Below, piece after piece: positions 34,170 to 42,407 of a stretch of 64,000 nucleotides of DNA; position 1 is the first letter of the stretch, and the number at the start of each line of letters is the position of its first letter. Origin of the DNA: Brumimicrobium sp033722555 (GTDB lineage Bacteria > Bacteroidota > Bacteroidia > Flavobacteriales_D > Crocinitomicaceae); assembly GCA_033722555.1 (NCBI GenBank), contig JAWVYS010000001.1:1-64000 (forward strand), written 5' to 3'. Made by a program: the position numbers and the translations under genes. The notes beneath the pieces were generated by a model. It saw nothing but the letters and a program-made list of their open reading frames with translations. It was not told the DNA's origin and searched no databases.

Positions 34170-35250
34170 AGATTACATAAAAGAACTATTTCAGAAGGAA
34201 TTAGGTAATTACGAATCTAAAGTAAATCCTAACCTATGGAATAATATACAAGCAGGTATAAATTCAGGATCTGCTGGAGCGTCCTCCGTTGGAAGTGCGG
34301 GCTCAACCCTTTCGGTTGCTTCTAAAATTGTCTTGATTACTACTGCTTTAGGTTTGGCAGTTGTAGGTACATATAATGTCTTTTTCTCCGGAGACAATAA
34401 TCCCGATAATAGTTCGAAAGAAAATAATACGGTTGCTCAGTTATCGGAAAAGAAAAGTGAGAAGAAGAGTATTGAAAAGATAACCGTTTCTGAGAAAATT
34501 GAGGAAGAAGAAAATGAATCTAAGATTTCAGAGAATCAGAGCAGACCTGTTTCTGACTCAGAATCGGTTGCGGATTCTGAAGAAACAAATAACATTATCA
34601 GACCCATTGAAACAGGAAAAGATTTTATTTCATGTTTCGATCCGAAGCTCGATAATGAAACTGAACAAATTAACAATATTGAAAAGAATCAGGTTAGTTC
34701 GGAAAAGACAGAAGAAAATAAGAAGGATTCCCCTATAAAATATGATTTAGAGGCGGATGTATCTATCCTTGAACAGAAAAATCAATATGTTAAATTTGGT
34801 TTGAGTGGTGAGAATGTAGAATCCGTTGAGTGGAATTTCGGTGATCAGTTCAGTTCAAGAGAAATGAATCCTGAACATTTCTATAATCAGTCGGGAACGT
34901 ATGAGGTAATTGTTCGTGTTCAAGGAAAGAATCAAATCAAGGAATATACGCTTGCTGTTAAAGTAGATGTTCAGGGCAAGATAGTAACCCTTCCGAATGT
35001 TATTACCCCTAACAACGATGGTTCGAACGATGAATTATTTATTGAACACCAGGGAATCGTGGATTTCAAGGTAAATATTTTCAATGAAAAGCATGAATTA
35101 GTTTTTACTTCCGATGATCCTGATTTCAGATGGGGTGCTATCGATTTGAACGGTAATGAGGTAGAAAAAGGTAATTATTTTTACGTTATAATTGCTCAGG
35201 ATGCGGCAGGTAATGTTATCAATAAATATCAACGTCTCGAAATAAGGTGA
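34159..35250 (+). CDS. Membrane-anchored PKD/CHU_C protein, possible anti-sigma partner
   Basis: A 363-residue protein. The short cytoplasmic N-terminus (about 1-52, KDYIKELFQKELGNYESKVNPNLW) is followed by a single TM (about 54-73, IVLITTALGLAVVGTYNVFF). An acidic low-complexity linker (about 80-195) leads to a PKD-like domain (VEWNFGDQFSSREMNPEHFYNQSGTYEVIVRV). The C-terminal gliding-motility-associated CHU_C domain starts with LPNVITPNNDGSNDELFI. The N-terminal cytosolic peptide plus TM after a sigma factor fits an anti-sigma factor; the CHU_C module is associated with type IX secretion substrates. It overlaps the sigma gene and uses a TTG start. The anti-sigma role is inference from position. 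Confidence 0.75.
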   Translation: MSDKDYIKELFQKELGNYESKVNPNLWNNIQAGINSGSAGASSVGSAGSTLSVASKIVLITTALGLAVVGTYNVFFSGDNNPDNSSKENNTVAQLSEKKSEKKSIEKITVSEKIEEEENESKISENQSRPVSDSESVADSEETNNIIRPIETGKDFISCFDPKLDNETEQINNIEKNQVSSEKTEENKKDSPIKYDLEADVSILEQKNQYVKFGLSGENVESVEWNFGDQFSSREMNPEHFYNQSGTYEVIVRVQGKNQIKEYTLAVKVDVQGKIVTLPNVITPNNDGSNDELFIEHQGIVDFKVNIFNEKHELVFTSDDPDFRWGAIDLNGNEVEKGNYFYVIIAQDAAGNVINKYQRLEIR

Positions 35251-35336
35251 TACGTTTTTCCCATTTCAAAAGGAAATGAACCTTATTAAGAAAAGTTTTT
35301 CTACTTTTATTTGAAGGTTTTTAACACATAACACCC

Positions 35337-37652
35337 TTGAGGTCTTTCGTTTTTCTTTTTTTTATCACATTTTTTACTCCAATCCTCAGTGCACAGGAAA
35401 AAGTAAAGTTTTTTCCTACCGGGGGAGTTCACGTGGGTTTAAAGGAGATAAAGGTTGACATACCGGATGGTTTCAGCGTGTATTATACAACAGACGGTAC
35501 CACACCCGGCAGAGCGAGTTTAAAAGTAAGGGGAAATCTGAAAATTACTGGTAATACTGTTTTTCTTTTCGCTGTTTATGATAGGGCGGGAAAGCGTGAA
35601 CAGATATCTCACTCCTACTTTACAGAGAGAAAACATAGTCTGCCCATCCTATCTATAATTTCTCACCCGGATAATTTTTTCGATTCCATCCAGGGTATCT
35701 ACGAAATGGGTTGTTGTGCGGATACTGTGGATCCGTTTAAAGGAGCAAATTTTTGGAAGAACTGGGAAAGGGCTATTCATATTGAAATGATTGAAAACGA
35801 TTCTGTTCAGGTGCTCAACCAGGAAGCGGGAATAAAGATATTTGGTGGTTATAGCGTTTCTATGCGGCAGAAATCCTTTGCCATCTATGCGCGCAAGAAG
35901 TATGGAAACAACCGATTTGAACATAACTTATTTCCTCAACTGGATGAGGATAAATACAAAACTTTTTTGCTTAGAAATGCCGGTGGTGATATGCTTGGAG
36001 CGCACATGCGGGACGTTTATGCCACTCAACTCGTAAAACCAACAGGCTTGGCCATTCAGGAATACAGACCGGTTTCTGTTTACATAAACGGCGAATACTG
36101 GGGGAAATATAACCTGCGGGAAAAAATCAACGAACATTATATTAAACAGCATTTCGGTTATGATAAAGACAGTTTAATAATTATGCGGCATAGAAAAGAA
36201 CCTCAACACGGTTCAACAAGGGATTATGAACGATTTATCTCCAGAGTACCTGCCTTGGATTTAAGAAAACCCGATGATCTTCGATACATGGATGCCAGGA
36301 TGGATATAGATAATTATATGCTTTATAACATAAGCGAGATATATACTGGAAATGAGGATGCCGGAGGTAATATCAGGTATTTTAAACATACTTCCGATAC
36401 TGCGAAATGGAGATGGATATTTTATGATCTAGACCTTGGTTTAAATATAAACGGATCAAACGGGCATAAAATAAATTCAGTGGATGATTTTACCTTACCC
36501 AGCAATGAACTATGGCCGAATCCCGCCTGGTCGACTTTGCTGATAAGAAAAATATTGGAAAATGACAGCTTGAAATACAGATACATTAACCGGTTTTCAG
36601 ACCTGTTGAATACCACATTTCAGTCTGAAAGAGCCGTAAAGTTGGTAAATAAGCTGGAAGACGAAGTTTCTGAGGAGATAGATTACCATTTAAAACGCTG
36701 GCACATCACTCGTGGACGCTATAATAAAAGCGTGAAGGACTTAAAGATTTTTGCAGAAGAAAGGCCTGCGTATTTGAGACAGTTTTTAGCTGAACGCTTC
36801 GAACTCGGACCTGAGATGGTGGTCAATGTGAAAATCGATAAGGGAGGCTCTGTAGTTTTCAATTCGTTGATCCTAAAAGATGATTTTAAAGGCACTTACT
36901 ATCAAGGTGTACCACTGATTTTTGAAGCCGTTCCCCGGTTTGATTATGAATTTAAGGGTTGGAAAGGATTGGATTCCGATCAAAAGGCCTATGAGTCCTT
37001 TCAAAAAGACACTCTAATTCTTCAACCGGTTTTTGAGAAGAGAAGATGGAGTGATTACAGAGGAAGGGTAATGATTACGGAAATAGATGCTGCTCAGGAG
37101 GATAATGAAAGACAGGGTGATTGGTTGGAATTACATAATATATCGGACCAACTTGTTGATCTTTCCGGATGGATGATTAAGGATGGAAAAGATGATCATT
37201 CCTTTATCATCCCCTCAGGTGTTTATCTTGATTCCGGATCGTATTTGATCATTTGCAGGGATTCTGTTTCGTGGAAAAAACGGTTTGGGATTAAATCGCA
37301 TATATTAGGAAACCTATCTTTTGGCTTTAAACACGGAAGGGATGAAATAAGACTATATGATTCCGGGCTTTTTAAAGTGGACGAAGTTGATTTGAAAAAA
37401 ACAGAATTAGAAGAAAAAGACGGATTTAATATCGTAAAAAAGGATTTTCGAGTAAAGAAATTCTCCAAAAATAACTGGACACTTGAGAAAGCAAGTCCGG
37501 CATCTGCGAGTAAATCTTACAAATTAATTCTTAAACAGGAAGAAGAGGACAGATACTGGAAGAACGTTTTTTTTTATTCGGGAATTAGTGCCGGTGCTTT
37601 ACTTATATTGCTATTTTTATTTACTTTGCTAAAGAGACGCTCTCAAACATAA
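35337..37652 (+). CDS. CotH kinase family protein with lamin-tail domain
   Basis: A 771-residue exported protein. The signal peptide is near 1-19 (FVFLFFITFFTPILSAQ). A chitobiase-type C-terminal or beta domain follows (YYTTDGTTPGR). The CotH kinase domain (about 100-430) has YINGEYWGKYNLREKIN and the catalytic-type FYDLDLGLN. A GWKG-type beta repeat then precedes a lamin-tail domain (about 575-690, VMITEIDAAQED...GDWLELHNISDQLVDLSGWMIKDG). It ends in one TM helix with a basic tail (GALLILLFLFTLLKRRSQT). CotH enzymes phosphorylate proteins; the target here is unknown. The start is TTG (35337). It lies just downstream of the sigma/CHU_C pair. Confidence 0.85.
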   Translation: MRSFVFLFFITFFTPILSAQEKVKFFPTGGVHVGLKEIKVDIPDGFSVYYTTDGTTPGRASLKVRGNLKITGNTVFLFAVYDRAGKREQISHSYFTERKHSLPILSIISHPDNFFDSIQGIYEMGCCADTVDPFKGANFWKNWERAIHIEMIENDSVQVLNQEAGIKIFGGYSVSMRQKSFAIYARKKYGNNRFEHNLFPQLDEDKYKTFLLRNAGGDMLGAHMRDVYATQLVKPTGLAIQEYRPVSVYINGEYWGKYNLREKINEHYIKQHFGYDKDSLIIMRHRKEPQHGSTRDYERFISRVPALDLRKPDDLRYMDARMDIDNYMLYNISEIYTGNEDAGGNIRYFKHTSDTAKWRWIFYDLDLGLNINGSNGHKINSVDDFTLPSNELWPNPAWSTLLIRKILENDSLKYRYINRFSDLLNTTFQSERAVKLVNKLEDEVSEEIDYHLKRWHITRGRYNKSVKDLKIFAEERPAYLRQFLAERFELGPEMVVNVKIDKGGSVVFNSLILKDDFKGTYYQGVPLIFEAVPRFDYEFKGWKGLDSDQKAYESFQKDTLILQPVFEKRRWSDYRGRVMITEIDAAQEDNERQGDWLELHNISDQLVDLSGWMIKDGKDDHSFIIPSGVYLDSGSYLIICRDSVSWKKRFGIKSHILGNLSFGFKHGRDEIRLYDSGLFKVDEVDLKKTELEEKDGFNIVKKDFRVKKFSKNNWTLEKASPASASKSYKLILKQEEEDRYWKNVFFYSGISAGALLILLFLFTLLKRRSQT

Positions 37653-37684
37653 GTCTCATCAATGTGTTAATTCCGTAAAAAGGT

Positions 37685-38359
37685 ATGCGTTTTATATTCG
37701 TATTTGTAATTTTATTCAGCTGTTTTTTCCAAACATCGGCACAGAACTATAAGATGGTAAAACCTTACTCTGTGATGGTAGGTGTGCTGTGGAATGTGGT
37801 TGAAGATGACGGAGACCGGTTTGCAAATCTTTTTAATGTTTCCGACTCCTGGAATTATAAGATTTACCCCACCTCGCTCAACGTTGACGTATATTTGAAG
37901 AAGGGTATGAGTCTGGATTTCATCGCTAGCTATAATTATTATGACACCTCCAAGTTAATCAACAATTTAAGAGGGAAGTCAGGACATTTTTTCTCTCTGG
38001 ATGCCCATTATAAATACAGTTTTGGATTTCTAATGCGTCAGCAGCGCTTTGATCCTTTTGTTTTTGCCGGTGTGGGTTATACAGGAAGAGAAGCTATTTT
38101 TCCTCAAAACATGCTCAGTGTTAACGCCGGAGGAGGAATTAATATAATGATCTGGGCAGGACTCGGCTTACAGATAAGAACTACCGCAAAAGTTTCCATG
38201 CTTCCTGAAATATATTCGGAAGACTATGATCTTTTACAGCATCATTTCGGTTTGATTTATAAAATTCCTGAAATGACCGGGGGCAATGATAATTTTCATA
38301 AGCGTAAATATAAATGGGGTCATAAAAACTATCGTTACCGTAAACCGAAGGGAATGTAA
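37685..38359 (+). CDS. Predicted outer-membrane beta-barrel protein
   Basis: A 224-residue protein with a signal peptide (FIFVFVILFSCFFQTSAQ) and an eight-strand OmpA-like barrel pattern (SLNVDVYLKKGMSLDFIASYNYY; FVFAGVGYTGREAIF; GLGLQIRTTAKVSM). The C-terminus is basic and aromatic-rich (KRKYKWGHKNYRYRKPKG). No peptidoglycan-binding domain is seen. It follows the CotH gene by 32 bases, so the two are probably co-transcribed. It ends just before a 12-bp hairpin. The function is unknown. Confidence 0.7.
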   Translation: MRFIFVFVILFSCFFQTSAQNYKMVKPYSVMVGVLWNVVEDDGDRFANLFNVSDSWNYKIYPTSLNVDVYLKKGMSLDFIASYNYYDTSKLINNLRGKSGHFFSLDAHYKYSFGFLMRQQRFDPFVFAGVGYTGREAIFPQNMLSVNAGGGINIMIWAGLGLQIRTTAKVSMLPEIYSEDYDLLQHHFGLIYKIPEMTGGNDNFHKRKYKWGHKNYRYRKPKGM

Positions 38360-38370
38360 TGAAAAATGAA

Positions 38371-38400
38371 AAGCGTGTTTTCACTAATGAAAACACGCTT
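38371..38400 (+). terminator. Strong hairpin after the barrel gene
   Basis: AAGCGTGTTTTC (38371-38382) pairs perfectly with GAAAACACGCTT (38389-38400), 6-base loop. No T-tract follows, but stability and place suggest termination or 3'-end protection. Confidence 0.6.
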
Positions 38401-38471
38401 AGTGCTGTGTGTATTTCAAAACCTTTTATTCCTTTTTGCACAGCTGTGAATAAAAGTATCTTACAGAAGAA

Positions 38472-39881
38472 CTAGAATCCAAACTCAGAAGATGAGGATT
38501 CTTCATTCAAAAGTTTCTTGAGAAAAACCTTTGCATCTTCGCTTTCAAAATAGATAGACCCAAAGTCGTAGAGGTACCATTGTCCGTTTTCGTAAAACCA
38601 AGGTTGCGAATGATCTTCACTCACAACTATTGAACTCCTTGTATTGATAGGGTTAACGCTGGAAACCTCCCATTTTTTTTGCGATTTTCTGGTCGATTTA
38701 AAAAATTGCACGGCGGTTCCGGGAAAAGCTATATCTAACATCCTTCCGTCGTATTCTTTTGCCAGAATAAAAGCACCTGAAAAATTATACTTTTGACAGT
38801 CGAGTGATGTTTCCTTTGGCTCCGTTTGAAAAGGCAGATAATATTTTGAGTCAATTTTAATTTGGTTGTTTTCTACTTCTTTGATGCGAGAAGGTAAGAT
38901 GAACGCCTTTAGATCAGCTTCGGTTACATCTGTTCCTTTTTCTTTGAGCATAGTATATAACTCATCAATACGGTTTTTCAACTGACCATATTTTCCTTGA
39001 TCTGCAGGAAGGGGGGTGCGTTTTTTAAATACAGCATCCCAGCCCGCGGATTGGTATGATTCATAATTAATTGCAGTTTCTGGAAACTCACAGTATTGAT
39101 CGATATTATTCTGAAACTCACTTAATTCATATTTCGTTTGGGTAGGTGTAAGTAAAGTGGACTTAGCTACCCTCCATACCCCCTCTTCTTCACTCAGTGA
39201 TAGTTGAACTTGGTACGTATCAGGGCTCTCACAAAAAACAACTGAATGATCAGGAGCGTATCTGGCCATTGTACCTTCAAAGTAAACCCAGATATATCTT
39301 TGACCGGGTTGTGGAACATTTTGGCGAAAATCTGTGTCTTGAGGCTCTTGAATTTCAATGAAGTACTTCAAGGCATCAATCCTTCCCGCCTTTGCTTCGG
39401 TATAAAAGAGACTTTTCATTTCTTCTAAACTGAACTCTTTATGCCCATATTCTGTAGCGCTTTCGAGCCGATACCCTTCAAACTTCCAGCTACCCAAGCG
39501 GCAGTATTCGCCATCATCACTTGTACGGTCATAGTCCAAATAAATACCCATCACTTTGTAAATTCCTTTTGAGTTTTTTGGACCTGTTACTATCCATTTT
39601 GCAAACGCTGCGTCTTCAGGCCAACTTCCTCCCCGGGCACGTATGCTTTGTCCACACTCTGTAGTTGTTAATGAGAAAGGAGTTCCTTTATAGCCTTTCC
39701 ACCCGTCGCTTTTTACCTCTAGCTTATCCCAGGTCGTACCCATTTGTTTTTCGACCTCCTTATGTAGGCTTTTATCTGTTTCTATAAATTTCTCCGCTTG
39801 TGCTTCTGTTGGAAACCCTGTTTGCGCATTAGTAATGGTGCTTAACACTAAAAGTGTAGCTAATAATAAATTCTTTTTCAT
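38472..39881 (-). CDS. Secreted protein of unknown function
   Basis: About 469 residues from the ATG at 39881. The signal peptide (KKNLLLATLLVLSTITNAQ) is the best start evidence; a frame extension to 39908 adds nine residues. The mature protein is a mixed alpha/beta domain with several Cys residues and repeated Trp/Tyr-rich strands (GWKGYKGTPFSLTTTECGQSIR; WVYFEGTMARYAPDHS). I do not recognise the family. The C-terminal tail (ESSSSEFGF) ends in Phe, as some outer-membrane proteins do, but no barrel pattern is clear. It is a single gene, 138 bases upstream of the TPR-LuxR gene's end. Confidence 0.6.
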   Translation of the reverse strand: MKKNLLLATLLVLSTITNAQTGFPTEAQAEKFIETDKSLHKEVEKQMGTTWDKLEVKSDGWKGYKGTPFSLTTTECGQSIRARGGSWPEDAAFAKWIVTGPKNSKGIYKVMGIYLDYDRTSDDGEYCRLGSWKFEGYRLESATEYGHKEFSLEEMKSLFYTEAKAGRIDALKYFIEIQEPQDTDFRQNVPQPGQRYIWVYFEGTMARYAPDHSVVFCESPDTYQVQLSLSEEEGVWRVAKSTLLTPTQTKYELSEFQNNIDQYCEFPETAINYESYQSAGWDAVFKKRTPLPADQGKYGQLKNRIDELYTMLKEKGTDVTEADLKAFILPSRIKEVENNQIKIDSKYYLPFQTEPKETSLDCQKYNFSGAFILAKEYDGRMLDIAFPGTAVQFFKSTRKSQKKWEVSSVNPINTRSSIVVSEDHSQPWFYENGQWYLYDFGSIYFESEDAKVFLKKLLNEESSSSEFGF

Positions 39882-40019
39882 AATTTTTTGTTTTTGAATA
39901 CACGGCAAAACTATGGTTTAGAACTCCTTATTTTGTGGTCAAAATTGATGATTTTTGAAAAAGGAAGGGAATTAATATTAATCAGAAACAAACATAAGTG
40001 TTTGTGCAACAACTTGTTA

Positions 40020-41648
40020 TCAAATAAGGTTGTATTGACGTACGATGTGAACTGCTTCCACTCTGTTCTTAACCAATAGTTTGGCGTAAATTCGTTGGCA
40101 ATGAGTCCGAACAGTGGTCACAGAAATAAATAGTTTATCTTGTATTTCTTTATCACTCATTCCTACAGCTAAACAAGAAAGAACTTCTAGCTCGCGTTTA
40201 GATAATTTCCCCACCCAATCAGGTAAACTCTCCTTCTCGGGTGTTTCTTTATCCTCTTTTTGGATTCGTTCGAGGTTTTCTAAAACGGATTGATATGCTT
40301 CCTCGAGGCTTTTAAATTTTCGGAGAATTGTATCGCGCTCCTGCTTTAATTGTTTGGTTAGTTTATTTTTCTTGTTGTACAAATATAAAAACAGTGCTGT
40401 TGCAAGAATGAAACTCAAACTAATGATTATAATGATATACAGTTGCTGGCGCTTTTCATAAGCAAAGATTTTCTTTTGGTTTTTTTCCTTAATTTTTTGC
40501 AAATTGAGTTTTTCTACATACTCAGCTTCCGCCTGTTTTCGGCCCATTTCCCTATCTTTTTCAATATTAAAAATAGTATCGCTGAGTGCTTTGAAAAGGA
40601 GGTGGTTGTCATAGGCCATTCGATAGTTTCCAAGTTTCGAGTGTGCCAAAGAGGATAACTCATAAACGTCCTTCAACTCGTTCTTCATCTCCGAAGATTC
40701 GACAAGGTTCAGAGATTGCTCTAATAATTGAAGTGCCTCAAGTGCTTTTCCCTGAGCAATTAATACACGCGCCTGTTCATTGAAATAATTTATTTTTATC
40801 CGTGGATTTGAGCCTTGGTCTTTGAGCTGGCTTAAGTAATATTCTGCTGAATCCAGGTATTGTGGCTTGTCATATTTAGCATAAAGTTTATAGTAAGTGA
40901 TTCCTAAGTTCAATAAACAGTAATTTTCTCCATTTTTATCAGAAATGGATTTACTTATATTTTTACTTTCTTTAAAATTGGATATAGCTGAAGAAAATTG
41001 TTCCATCTCCAGGTGGGCCGTACCTATTGACCGTTTTGCCCATGCAAGGGGAACTTTCTGATCAACTTTTTCAAAGTATGTATTTGCTTTTTTGTAATAA
41101 GAGATTGCTTTTTTATAATTTTTTCGAACATCATAAATTAACCCAATATTACCGTATGACATTCCTATTCCGGCTGAATCTCCTTCCTGCTTTCTGATTT
41201 TTAAACTTTTCAGATGATAATCTAATGAAATATGATAATCACCGTTTTGATAATGAATGTTAGCAATATTATTATATATGGTGCCGGATTCCTTATTGAA
41301 ACCTTCTTTAAGAGCAATATTTAATGCTTTGCTGTAATGGTTTAAAGCCTTATTGGACTGTCCTTTGAACCGATGGTATACACCGTAATTTACATGATAG
41401 TCTATTTTGAATTTATGCAGGGTTTTGCCGGAGAACACATCACTTTCAATAAGCTCTTTTTGTGATTGTAAACATTGTTGTGAAGAGTCAATGTTGGCAT
41501 ATACGGCTTGCTGAAAAGCTTGGTTTTGGAGTTCGAATCGGATAGAATCGTTCTCTGCAAGCTTCAATAACTTTGGCCAGTCAGTATGTTGACCCGCTAT
41601 CGATGAAAGGGCGATAAAACAAGCTAGTACGTTAATTAATCGAGCCAT
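40020..41648 (-). CDS. TPR sensor with TM and C-terminal LuxR-type HTH
   Basis: A 542-residue protein with a signal-like N-terminus (INVLACFIALSSIAGQ). Extracytoplasmic TPR repeats run from about residue 75 to 380 (YNNIANIHYQNGDYHISLDYHLKSLKIRK). A TM near 405-425 (LYIIIIISLSFILATALFLYLY) and a cytoplasmic coiled coil follow. The terminal LuxR/GerE HTH spans about 475-542 (LSKRELEVLSCLAVGMSDKEIQDKLFISVTTVRTHCQRIYAKL). It is a one-component membrane transcription regulator, a type frequent in Bacteroidota. The signal and targets are unknown. Confidence 0.88.
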   Translation of the reverse strand: MARLINVLACFIALSSIAGQHTDWPKLLKLAENDSIRFELQNQAFQQAVYANIDSSQQCLQSQKELIESDVFSGKTLHKFKIDYHVNYGVYHRFKGQSNKALNHYSKALNIALKEGFNKESGTIYNNIANIHYQNGDYHISLDYHLKSLKIRKQEGDSAGIGMSYGNIGLIYDVRKNYKKAISYYKKANTYFEKVDQKVPLAWAKRSIGTAHLEMEQFSSAISNFKESKNISKSISDKNGENYCLLNLGITYYKLYAKYDKPQYLDSAEYYLSQLKDQGSNPRIKINYFNEQARVLIAQGKALEALQLLEQSLNLVESSEMKNELKDVYELSSLAHSKLGNYRMAYDNHLLFKALSDTIFNIEKDREMGRKQAEAEYVEKLNLQKIKEKNQKKIFAYEKRQQLYIIIIISLSFILATALFLYLYNKKNKLTKQLKQERDTILRKFKSLEEAYQSVLENLERIQKEDKETPEKESLPDWVGKLSKRELEVLSCLAVGMSDKEIQDKLFISVTTVRTHCQRIYAKLLVKNRVEAVHIVRQYNLI

Positions 41649-41730
41649 TCTCTAAATATGTGAATTTTATAAATATCTATAACTAATTGACAATGAATAT
41701 TTGCTGAAAGATATTGAATTTAGTAACTGA

Positions 41731-41850
41731 TTAGCTCCCTCTCTTGGTCAGGTATGGGAAATTTTCATCGACCTGCCAAAGAATAGGGAGAAGAATAATT
41801 TTCCGCAGGTGATTTGATGCCTGTATAGGTAGCTCTAAAAGGATGTAGCT
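41731..41850 (-). pseudogene. Decayed fragment of a TlpA-like gene (N-terminal domain)
   Basis: The DNA 41763-41842 is about 87% identical by eye (70 of 80 bases) to 33118-33197 inside the TlpA-like gene at 32319-33539. The frame reads FRATYTGIKSPAENYSSPYSLAGR, against FRATYAGKKSPVENYSSTYSVAGR in the intact gene, and then drifts into stops. Both ends have no further similarity. It is located directly downstream of the tRNA-Cys terminator. Confidence 0.8.
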
Positions 41851-41885
41851 TGAGGAGATCGTTTTCAAAGTCAGGTGTAAAACAA

Positions 41886-41918
41886 AAAACCCTCAACTCA
41901 CTAAGAATCAAGGGTTTT
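41886..41918 (-). terminator. Terminator of tRNA-Cys
   Basis: On the minus strand AAAACCCT pairs with AGGGTTTT (plus coordinates 41886-41893 and 41911-41918), followed by T residues. It lies directly after the tRNA. Confidence 0.75.
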
Positions 41919-41920
41919 AG

Positions 41921-41991
41921 AGGTCCCGAGCGGATTCGAACCGCTGTACGAGGTTTTGCAGACCTCTGCCTAGCCACTCGGCCACAGGACC
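41921..41991 (-). tRNA. tRNA-Cys(GCA)
   Basis: The minus strand folds as a cloverleaf of 71 bases. The acceptor is GGTCCTG/CGGGACC (one G-T pair) and the discriminator is U, as usual for tRNA-Cys. The anticodon stem GAGGT/ACCTC carries the loop CTGCAAA, anticodon GCA. The T-loop is TTCGAAT. CCA is not encoded. A rho-independent terminator follows. Confidence 0.95.
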
Positions 41992-42047
41992 AGAATTTTT
42001 GGTGGATTGCAAATTTACAAAAATATTCTTTTCAAATGTGGCAATAT

Positions 42048-42407
42048 CTAAAATGATTCTTCAATAATAACAGCCACGTTGTCTACGTCACCACCGATTG
42101 GCGGTGAATGTTTGATCACTTTTACTCGTGCCCGGAGAATATTGCTTATTTCATTACGGAGTCCTATGATTATCCTGTTTGCTACGTGTTCTATCAACTT
42201 GGATCTGATCGCCATTTCTTTTTTAACGACGTTATTGATGGTTACGTAATCCAATGTGTCGCATAGCTCGTCACTTTCGAATGAGCTGGAGAAATCAGTT
42301 GTGATGCAGACATCCACCGTATAGCGCCCGCCGATTTTCTCCTCTTCCGGCAAACAACCGTGAAAAGCATACAGTTTTATTCCATTTACCTCGATGGTGT
42401 GCTTCAC
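42048..42407 (-). CDS. folB: Dihydroneopterin aldolase
   Basis: A 119-residue folate-biosynthesis enzyme converting dihydroneopterin to 6-hydroxymethyl-dihydropterin. The active-site Glu is in YAFHGCLPEEEKIGG and the Lys in VKVIKHSPPIGGDVDNVAV. The standard strand YTVDVCITTDF and helix IEHVANRII are intact. The length is normal. Its start overlaps the gltX stop by 4 bases (ATGA type), so it is translated with gltX. Confidence 0.94.
   Translation of the reverse strand: MKHTIEVNGIKLYAFHGCLPEEEKIGGRYTVDVCITTDFSSSFESDELCDTLDYVTINNVVKKEMAIRSKLIEHVANRIIIGLRNEISNILRARVKVIKHSPPIGGDVDNVAVIIEESF

Noticed and set aside
41765..41977. Open frame across tRNA-Cys on the minus strand
   Set aside because: It is read through the tRNA and terminator; only its C-terminal piece is meaningful, as a decayed gene fragment.
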